Assembly (NCBI RefSeq): GCF_014529535.1
Contig: NC_050737.1
Coordinates: 3,891,683-3,955,682 of the forward strand
Direction of reading: 5' to 3'
DNA: 64,000 nucleotides
From: Bradysia coprophila
Lineage: Eukaryota > Arthropoda > Insecta > Diptera > Sciaridae
Under the pieces are notes generated by a model, which saw only the letters and a program-made list of their open reading frames with translations, did not search any database and was not told the origin of the DNA. Positions 1-10,600 of the stretch are shown piece after piece. The position numbers and the translations under genes were made by a program. Position 1 is the stretch's first letter; every line of letters starts with the position of its first letter.

Positions 1-95
1 TATGTCAATGAGTAATACATGTGTGGGATGTTTACGAAAAAATGATCATACGTTTACTTGACAGATTGGTTTTAAACAATAGCACACATGATAGG
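1..95. repeat. Fragment of a foldback element at the left edge
   Basis: The first bases (AATGAGTAATACATGTGTG) nearly repeat the left arm of the complete hairpin element at 5366-5459. Only one arm is clear, so this is a truncated or window-cut copy. No coding potential is visible. Confidence 0.4.
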
Positions 96-230
96 CCTTT
101 TATAACACGTGCTCTTTTGTCAAGTAAACGGATGAACCAAACGGACAAGTCTGAATTCAGCTTTAAAAGTAAAATAACGACATAACTGCACATTCTAAGC
201 AGCACATAAATTGCATCAATTTATATGGAC

Positions 231-602
231 GATGGACTTTTGCGCGGAGAAATGTAATATTGTGTGCAAGTAAAAATAATAATTTGAAAAAAGAAAGAAA
301 ATCAGTTTTATTTGCATACAATATTACATTCTCCGCGCAAAAGTCCATGCTTCATACGCAAAAAAAAACAATTCGCTCCTCCGCGCAAAAGTCCATCGAC
401 TTTATACACAAAACGTTCCTTCGCACAAAAGTCCATGCTTCATACGCAAAAAAAGAACAATTCGTTCCTCCGCGCAAAAGTCCATCGACTTTATACACAA
501 AACGTTCCTCCGCACAAAAGTCCATGCTTCATACGCAAAAAAAAAAACAATTCGCTCCTCCGCGCAAAAGTCCATCGACTTTTGCGCGGAGGATACAATT
601 GT
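231..602. repeat. Tandem and inverted array built on an 18-bp core
   Basis: The core CTCCGCGCAAAAGTCCAT and close variants recur at least seven times. Within 375-600 a unit of about 90 bp is repeated (cores beginning near 381, 470 and 560). Each unit holds two core copies separated by short stretches ending in ACACAAAACG or ATACGCAAAAA. The segment 231-347 is an inverted repeat: ATGGACTTTTGCGCGG at its left end is answered by the complement near 335-347. The array ends at 575-602 with the core in reverse orientation. It looks like a foldback element whose terminal repeat has expanded in tandem. The open frames across it are by-products of the repetition. Confidence 0.7.
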
Positions 603-1627
603 GTGTGAGAAAAGTCTATATAAGCCGGTTGCAATATGAAAATGAAACATGCCGTAACACGTAAAAACCTTTAATTGAAATCCAGAAACGAAAGATCCAA
701 ACCTATTAATTGGTCATGATGTTTGTGTTAGACCCATAATGTTAGACGAATAACTTAACAGGAGGGTACACCATGAATTTGTAAATGTTTTTTTCCCTCG
801 GAGCTGAGCACACCCTGAAAATCGAGTCTAGCTACGGCCCTGCTGAAGTTAAATAACGAGTGACCGATGTATATGGCTCATAACAGTTTTATATCAACGG
901 CAAGAGCAATAAAATTTAAAAAGAAAACAAAAACCAAGAAAAAGACCAAGAAACACATTGTGAATTATAGAAAATCCCACATGCTAGTCGATTTTCTTTG
1001 AAGTTTGTTTTTGTACCTTACTATTCAATTCGCCCAAAGAAAAACCCCTCTGTCCACAAAGAAACATAAAACTTTCACTAAGCGCGCCATCGATTTTCTA
1101 AGTTTTTCAGCGAGGTAAACGAACTGAAAATTGGTTTTTCGTAATATGTGCATGCTAAATATCTCCCCCAACCCGTTTCTTAATGGCTAATGTTGAATAT
1201 TGTTACTTAACTCCACCTTGGTATGTTGTGATTTTGAATTAATTAACTTCTGCCGGTCGGATTTTTGGTTGTCGAATATTTTGCGGGAGGGGACAATCAA
1301 ATAATGTGCACGAAAATGATATGACCGAGGTATTAAATAAAATAAAAGAAACCTCGACCGAACATTACGCATTTCATTGTCAAATTACATGTTCGTTGCG
1401 TATGACAAGTTCATTAACTTTTCAGCAGTAAAAAGCAAAGGGCAAAAAATCATAACCACAACAATTACACACCCCATCAACGTTGAGCGGTGTATTATGG
1501 CCTTTCGGTTTTTATTATTAATATTATTCTATTCGGAAAATATAATATTCCTTTCCTCCATGCTATGCGTACAATCACGTACGACAATATCACTTTTTTA
1601 CGGCTTGATTTAACATTCAATTTACAG

Positions 1628-4600
1628 GTGAAATATTTCTGTTACGGCCTCTGGACGAAATATCTTACATCACACACATTGGTGATCCGGTATTGTTGAC
1701 AATAGTTGCCGAAGAAGTAAAAGTTACCAGAGAAGAGCCACCAGCTATGGCATCTACTGTTCAATTAGCATTTTTCCTGCCAGAACGTAGCAATTCACCG
1801 CCTTACTTTGAAAATGACCAGTACGAACATTTAAAAATCCACTGAAAAATTAACGCAAATTAATTTTTCCCCATTGCCCTCCAGTTACATTGCACGAATC
1901 GACGAAAATTCTCCGCAAGGAACAGCATTGGTATTTCTAGATCCTTATGTGCCGCGAGTTTATGACGATGATACCGGCAAAAATGGCGTTTTTTCATTAA
2001 CATTGATCGGCAATAATGGAACATTCGAAATAACGCCCAATGTTGCTGAACGGCGTGCCAGCTTTCTGATACGAGTACGGGATAATCAGTATCTGGACTA
2101 TGAGAAAAGGCATTCGGTTGAGTTTCAGGTAGACTGATTGATATGACTGCTCAAAGCTATCGTTCGCTATTAATACTGTTGCATCCTTTGTTCAGATTTT
2201 GGCTCAAGAACTGGGACCAGCCACAAACTTATCGGCTGTGGTTAATGTTACGATTTATGTCAATGATGTCAACGATAATTTACCCGTATTTGAACAGGAA
2301 GTGTATGTAGCAGAGGTGCCAGAAAATATGACGGCTGGAACGAAAATTGTTCAAGTAAGTCGTTTAAATTTTTGATGATGGTCGACAGTGACAAGTCTTC
2401 GAAAATAGCAAATTTTCCATTGCTGATGTTAGGTATCTCCAAGGGGGTAATCACTAGTAAATCAGTAAATCAAGTAAATCACGGTAAATCACAAAAAATT
2501 TTGATTGTCACTGGATTACATTTCGAAGTATCGTGGCCGTAAACATATAGGATAAATTTCATGAACTAATACAAATTGAAGTAAATAGATTCAAATTTAG
2601 TAGAAACTTCATTTTTGATTTACTTGATTTACTGTGATTTACTGTGATTTACCGTGATTTACCGTGATTTAATTCTATATTTTTGATTTCCATGCTGTAT
2701 TTCAAGTAAATTTTTCCATCCTTATTTTTAGGCCAGCTATTGTAAATTGCAGGTCAAGTTTCATGCTATATTTCAAGGACAATATTTTTTTATATAATTT
2801 TAACTGGTTACTCCTTTAAAGTGTCTCACAGTGGAGAACCGCAATGCGATTTGTTATACTAATTTCATGATGTAGAAATGTTTGAATAAACTTAAACTTA
2901 CCGTGATTTACTGAGATAGTAAATCAGTGATTACCCCTCGGGTATCTCTGACAAAAAGTTTGACAAAATGGTTGAAGGAATGTGCGGTTATGACTATAAA
3001 ACAAATTCAAATTTCGAAACAGAGACGTTGAATCTGTTACTTCTGTTGTTTAAACTCTTCCAATAATTTGTTTGGTCCAAAATCTTTTACTTCGTCACTT
3101 TTAACAGGCATTCTGCTACATAAAACAACATCAGACAGAGTTCATTACTTATTGTTGTAGTTGATAACTGAGGAACATTTAGGAGTGACCCTTAATTTCT
3201 GTGAATTCGCAATACTTTTTTTTTATTAAAATTTGCCGCATTTGTAAAAATTTTTGATTACTGATCAGGTGAAAGCAACCGATGTGGACACAGGACTTGG
3301 TGGCAAAGTCAGATATACACAAATTTTGGGATATCTAAACACATCGCTGAATTTAGATCCTCAGACTGGCTTAATAGTTGTATCGACAGATAATCATGGT
3401 TTCGACAGAGAACAAATGCCCGAATATCATCTATATGTTGAGGCTAGAGATGATGACGGAACTGGAAACTCCGCACAGGTACTGAGTGTTTAATTTTACA
3501 ATTCAACGAATGGTCACAAATTTAAATTTGTGAAATGTTCAAGGTTCCGTTGGTAATAAAAGTGTTGGATGTAAACGATAACGCACCGATATTCGAAAAA
3601 TCGTTGTACGAATTCATACTCTTGCCGGATCTGCGCAATTTCACAGCACCAGCTTTCATAAAAGCCACCGATAAAGATGCCGAAGAACCAAATAATGTCA
3701 TACGATATGAAATCATCAACGGCAATTACGAGAACAAATTCAGAGTCGACAAAATCACTGGTAACACATCGAACATTCTAATTTGATTCCCAGGCTCTCA
3801 TTTCAATAATCACACAATTCACAGGTCAACTGTCGTTAGTCGAACAATTGACAATAACCAAGAACCACAAACGCCGCCGGCGACAGACCGAATCAATCGA
3901 CACAGATGTGTTTGTATTGACTGCCAGAGCGTATGATCTCGGCGTGCCGGTGATGTTTTCTACCACTACGATTCGAGTCTACCCTCCAGAGAGTCGCGTT
4001 AGAACGGTCACATTTGTTGTGCCAGGTTCGAATCCTGATCGTAAAAAGACTGAGGAAATTTTGTCGACTGTAACGGGAGGACGAGTCATTATTCACGATG
4101 TTCGACCGTACAATGGCTACGATCCGCCCAGTGCTACGACTATCGATGGCGATAGTAGAGAAAAGTGAGTCAACGTTTCCGTAGCTGTATGTGGAACAAA
4201 ATTATTAAATTTCTAATAATTTCAGGAGTGTTGTCGTTGCTACCGTACTGTACGACAGTAATTCGGTTGTTGATATTGCCAAAATTCAAAATCGACTGTC
4301 GACAAACAATTCAGCCAGAGCCACAGCAATTACAACGTCTGAAGATGCTGAGGTTAGTACAGAGATTATGATTTTCATTCGTACAAATTTTGTCAGCTCA
4401 ATTGTATCTCTCAGATGGTATACAAGGCAGAAAATCGAGTCCTATTTTGGTTACTCATTTTCTTGGCATTGGTGATAGCACTCTCAATATTGACGTTGTT
4501 GTTTTGCTGTATATGCTCGTGGTGTCCGTTGTATGCAGCGTCAAGGTAAGTAACGCTATTTTCTCTGTGAACGTAGTCAAACCTGGTCGATGGAATTATT

Positions 4601-7600
4601 TCCTTGAATTTCCCCAACCTCAAAATTTAAAAAAAAATTGGTGGAGATGTGAGACAATATTTTGAAAACGATTTCATCGAACACAAATTTTGAATAAGAC
4701 TTCTGCAAATTGTAGGTGAAAATACTAAGAATTTGTGATTTACAGTGGATATGTGCTTACCTTAACAAAATACTAATGAAGTGGATGTGATATCGATTTT
4801 GAGTCTATGTCGAAGATCGGTAACAGATGAGATGCAACATTTTGAGAAAGTAATCGCACGAAATTCGCTCACAAAATCTTGCATCTCTTTTGCACTAGGT
4901 TTTTTTTGTGTTTTACGCCTCTCCTAAGCCTCAAGTGCAGTCGGAGTCAGTAAATAGTCCTATTCGGTTCTTGTTAGATATACGAAAAAGGGCAGAATCC
5001 TTTCAATTGATTTAGAATTGGGAACACCCTATTCGAACTGTCAAAAATGGCTTATTACACACCTAGGGATAGCATGAAAATTGGCTTAGGTTTCAAAAGC
5101 ATGTAATAGTTATTTAATGGATTTTACCTGCTTTTGAAACCTAAACCAAATGTCTTGTTTTCCCTAGGTGTGTAATAAGCCACTTTCGACCCTTGGGAAA
5201 ACAAAATCATGTAAAATCCATTACATAACTCGGGATAAAAGTTAAAAGTCTCGTTTTAGTGTGTTTATTGACATCGGCTTCGCCTCGGCTCAACAAAATT
5301 CACACGAAAACTCTACTTTTTAACTTTTAATCCCTTGTTATGTAATAGTAGATTACAGCAGAGCCTATGTAAATGAGTAATACATGTGTGCGGTGTTTGT
5401 GGCGTGTGAGCCGAAGGCGAACCGCCTAATTTCGCACACATGCATTACTCATTCACATACATACATTCCCTCGTCACGCAAAAAGTGTCAAAGTTATTCC
5501 TTTGTAGAAACCGTCTTCTAACACCTCCTCTAACGGTGTGACTTTATTTGTGAACAGTCCCTAAGTCTATGACTTAAATAATCTACCAATAAAAATTCCA
5601 GACTTTAACTCAGAGCAGGGAAACAAAACTTACGAGCAATGCAAGAAGTTAATTTTATAGCAAGAAGAAAATCCGTTGCAGTTTATGCAATCGTAGATTA
5701 CGTACTTGCTTCGAAATTGGTTGTTTTGATCAGGCTAGTCACTAGTCAAAACAACCCAAGTAAATGTGTACAACCAAATTCAAGTTGTTCACAATATATA
5801 ATAGGCAAGGTGTTTACGTGACCAACTTCGGTACAATAGTACTCCCAAGACGAATACTCACTTAAGAGTTAAGAACTAAAAGAACTAAAACGTCTGTGCC
5901 ATCTCAAACGGAGATAAGGCATTGTACTTTCTGCAGGAGCACTAAATTATCCGAAATCTCGACAACAATTGTTGTTGAGAATTGTATCTCACAATCACTC
6001 GTGGAAATCCTAATCTAGACGGCCATTAGAACGAATCACATCAGAGTACACACGAACGGAGAAAAGAAAGTGAAAAGTCAGTTACAATTGTACGATAGAT
6101 CAATAAAGACGTGTTTCCGGGGACAGCATCCCCAAGTCTCAGTATTTCATTGTAGTGAATCGTAGAATTCCCAACAAGTGGCGCAGCAGGAAAACAACTA
6201 TTTTGTATAAAATAGTGGAAAGCTCAAAAAACAGTGACGGCTGCAGATGCAGAATGGTGATGTTCAGCTGTTTTTCAAAAGAATCGCTCAGTAAAAATTG
6301 TGAACAAAAGTTAAAGAAAATCGACATTTGATAATCAACTGTTCAACTCAAAGTGAATTAGAACTCGTGTTATTCGAACTGTGAAGAATTATCAGTGAGT
6401 AATGTATGTCACGGAAATCATTATTCGGATTCGGAATGGGATGCTTTTGAACTGTCCTGTGCACTGAGATGCGAAAGTCATTTATGGTTGGCATATCCAA
6501 GATGTTGGCTGGCAGAATCGTAGCCATTCAGTAGCAGTCATTCAAATCTAGTCGTTGGATTACCTAACATTGTTGGATTGGAAAAAGTGCTTTACCATTC
6601 CTCATTCAAATCCAGTCGTTTAAGACGAAACGGTTGGTTGGTGGAATGTTGAATCGAGTGGTCGAAAAATTGCGTTACCGAAACGATTGTGGATCAAGGG
6701 CCAAAGTTTTCAATTATTTCAAAGGAAGACGAAAATCCAGTGGTGGATTCGTGTTGCTAGTGATTTCGTTGGTTCATTTAGTCATTACCGTTGGGCACCA
6801 TACCAGTGACTGGTCGCTGGTTAACGAAAGTACAATAGCTGGCATTCGAATAACGATTCAGATGATAAGACCTCGCAGTGGTTGAATGTTGAATCGAAAG
6901 CTTGAGTGAAAGTTGCAGCTGGCACCACGCAGTTTATATTGTTACGTCAGAGATAAAGGAAACACGAGAAACAGTCTACAATCTTCCTGTAGACGTGAAT
7001 CACTAAAATTTTCGACCAGGTGAGTGACTCTGTGACATTGACATTGACTAATACGCTTTTGTACTGGACGATTTGGTTGAAATGGTTGGTATTGGGGTTC
7101 AGGCATTGTTTTGAGTAGCATTTGGTGGTTATTGCAGGGTGTTTGTTGTTTGCAGCCAGTGAAATGAAATGAAAAATCGTTCATGCTCATTTTGCAGCGG
7201 TTTTTTTTTGTAAATTTTTGTTGAGCTCAGCGGTTCCGGAAGTTGTTTCTACATATCTGCAATTTAAGGGTGAACAGATTGGAAATTTCAACTGGCAGCA
7301 CATTTGAGTAAAGAAAATTAAGTAGAAGGACATGAGGACGTTGGTTTGAGTTAACATTATTAGGGGGAGAAGTGTCAAGGTAGATTGACTGTGGACTATG
7401 ACGAAAGTGACGAACGGTCGAAAAAATTAATTGACTAAAGAGATGTGAGTGGAGTGGTTTCAAGCGGAAACCAACGCGAGAAGTGTGAGAAATTCCTGTA
7501 TCCAATGAGCATCCAATCACCTGGGAACGTAATCGAAACTAGCGGAGTTTGAATACTTTTGGTGGAACCAATTTTTCTACGCAGCATGTCGATGGAAAAT

Positions 7601-10600
7601 TTCTGCGCAGCGAGGTAGAAATTGAATGATTTGATTTGGAGCATCAAAACGAGTCAATTCCACCGTGAATGGATATAGCTGGTATGGCGATGACTTCATG
7701 ACGTAGGTGGAGGGGATGTTGCAAGGTGGGAGCAAGACACAGCAGACGACTCGTCAGAGAATTTAGTGGTTCAGAGCATCCGGAAAACGATGATAGAACG
7801 TTTAGTGGTTAAAATGTTGGAGTGGCAATCATAGCAGATTGTCTGGAGATTTCGATGCAAAAGTAGAGGTGAGATTTACTGGGGATGTGTCCGGAGTCGG
7901 CTCACCGGAGTGTCGGATTGGGCACAGGCAGTAATCTCTCAAGAAACCTTAAAATTGGTCGAAATTCTCTTCCCCAACGAATGGATAGTAAACTTTGTTG
8001 GTTGAATACAACGAAAGGGAAAGGATTCCATTGGTTGAGTCGTCAAACTAGTAAAAACGAGAAAAACAATGAACAGATAAGGAGGCAGCAGGCGCGTTGA
8101 TTTTCCATGGCATACGGATTGGTTTGGTACGTTGGTTATCAGCCAGCGAACTGGCAATGAAGAAAATTGAAAGAGAAATTTTATTGTTGCACAGGAATTT
8201 GTTTTTTGGTCATTGGTTTGTCAGGCAGCGAGTTGACAACAGAGCGAATGATAAAATAGAAGCAACGAAATGAGACAATTCTAGCTAGTAGCGGACTGGC
8301 ATTATCGAAATTGAGACTGGTAACAGTGAGGAATCGGTCAGTGATGAAAACCAATCTCCTTCGGAATTAATCAATGGACGACAGGTGGCATCCAATAGCA
8401 TGAAGAAATGTAATGGTTGTTCAATGGCGTACTGGCAGCATGTAATGATCGGAACGAGTAACGTACCTACACAAAATGACTCTCACAGTTTGTGGTCGAG
8501 ACGTAGTGGTCACCAGCGAAAGATGGAGCAGAGGTACATTTCGCACAGTAATGGCCTGCTGGTCAAGCAGTAGTGAACAGTAGCAATGGGAACATCTGAC
8601 GGTAGAAAGGAGTTGGCATCAACAGTGGTCTCAACTGACAGCATTCAGTCATGCAGAGAAACACAACGTCGAAATTAGTTCAGCCAGTGGTGGACTGCCA
8701 ACGAGTGGCAACCTTCAGAGCAGAAATAAATCGACAGTATACAACGATCACAACGATGAAGAGAAGCGCAACACCAGGAGGAGTAGTAACAGTGACTAGA
8801 ACAAATTTAAACCCGAATTGGTCAGTGGCGGACTGACAACATGCAATAACAAAAAAGTCGAGAAATTGCTCAGTGGGTAAGAGATGAGATAAAAGCAACA
8901 TGTAAGTGTACTGGACGACATCGAAATGGAAACGCGCTGATGCAATTCACACCATGGATGATCGAGACGTAGTGGTCGACGACGAATACGCACAGATACG
9001 AAATTCATGTGGTAATACATGGTCGAGCCGCAGTGGTCGACAGCAAGAGAAAGTGTAACGATACATTACGCACGGTAAATGATGGTCGAACCGTAGTGGT
9101 CGCCATCAAATTGGAAGCGCGAATTCACGCAATGGGAGAATGATCGAGCCGCAGTGGTCACACAGCACAGCACATTCAACGAAAGAGCTAGTAAAATTTC
9201 ACGAAACTGTCTCGGTCAGTAGCGAACTAACTGGCAACTGTGACGAGGAAAGCTCCCCATCGAAATTGGTCAGTATAGGACTGACAGTAATGTCGACAAG
9301 AAATCTTTATTGAAATTGGTCAGTATCGGACTGGCAGTAATATCGACAAGAAATCTTGGCAGCATGCAATAACAGAAAGAAATCATGATCAGTGCAGCAT
9401 TCAATGAAGACAGTACCGCAGTGGTAACAACGAAAAAGCGAGGAACATGGAAGTATGTTAAGGAAGTGAACATTTTGGAATCAGATTTTCTCGTACCCCT
9501 GGTGAAGTGAACAATTTGGTTGACCTCAATAACAAGGTTATGGAAGGTCAAGGTGGGAGTATGTTGAGAATTGTATCTCACAATCACTCGTGGAAATCCT
9601 AATCTAGACGGCCATTAGAACGAATCACATCAGAGTACACACGAACGGAGAAAAGAAAGTGAAAAGTCAGTTACAATTGTACGATAGATCAATAAAGACG
9701 TGTTTCCGGGGACAGCATCCCCAAGTCTCAGTATTTCATTGTAGTGAATCGTAGAATTCCCAACAATTGTCCAACAATTTACCAAACAAAAAGATTGACT
9801 TAAATATTTAATCAAACGAATTACCGATACGTTGGCTATACTACGACGCAAGCAACAAAATCGATATCACATCAGCACTTTATATCTGTTGCTTGACTAA
9901 CAACCAACTTCTTCTCTATTCATTATGGTTTTTCATTAAATGAAAATGGTTTCTTGGTGAACTTATGGTAGAAGAATTTAGTGTATCTATAGCTTTTTCT
10001 GCAAACATAACCCTCTAAACTAACTAATTTCTTCAGCCATCATTAATGAATAATCGTCATTTCTTTTTCATTGTAGAAAAAGAGTAATTAGGGTCAATAG
10101 TTCAGAGGACGACGTTCATCTAGTTCATAGAGAATTGGGCGGTGGCAAACAGACAAAATCTGTTCAGGTAGCTTTCAAAAAATTAATTTTTTCTTTTAAC
10201 TTTAACACAGTTTCTGAGTCACAAACAACAAAACTTTACACCACTTCTACTATAGTAAATTTACTGTCTATAATGTAGTTTCTGTAGCAGCACAAATAAA
10301 CGATTACACTTTCGCTTATCCTACACACAATTTGTAGATCCCAAAAATTTGTAAACGCACAATTTTTTCGTTCGTCGAAACTATATCGAAAGCCATTGAC
10401 CCTGATTTTTCTTCCAATTATCTAGGTGGCGGATTGGATGGGAAGAAGAGAAGCTTGGTCAGCGGAACGGTCATCGGACTCCCGAACAAAGCCAACACAC
10501 TGGGAGTTTAGCCGACGAGTCAACAATCGGCAAAAATTACGCCACGAGCACCATGAGCATGAGATAGAGCCACGTGTCCGGTCGGCTGACGATAAACGTT

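Larger units (their letters stand above)
5973..9765. mobile_element. Non-autonomous LTR retrotransposon, recent insertion
   Basis: Two 204-bp LTRs (5973-6176 and 9562-9765) begin TGTTGAGAATTG and end ATTCCCAACA; read base by base they are identical. The whole is flanked by the 5-bp direct repeat ATTGT (5968-5972 and 9766-9770). A TGGCGCAG primer-binding-like site starts two bases after the left LTR. A short purine-biased tract (AAGGTGGGAGTA) precedes the right LTR. The 3385-bp interior has no reading frame longer than about 105 codons and nothing resembling gag, protease, reverse transcriptase or integrase. It is made largely of short diverged repeats. It must therefore be mobilised by an unseen autonomous partner. 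It sits in the cadherin intron. LTR superfamily (Gypsy, Copia or BEL) cannot be told from what is left. Confidence 0.9.

Noticed and set aside
4024..4040. GGTTCGAATCC, like the T-arm box of a tRNA gene
   Set aside because: It lies inside a cadherin exon in coding frame, and no acceptor stem or A-box surrounds it.
5366..5459. Possible CRISPR-like or bacterial regulatory repeat
   Set aside because: The inverted repeats belong to eukaryotic foldback elements; no direct-repeat/spacer array exists in the window.
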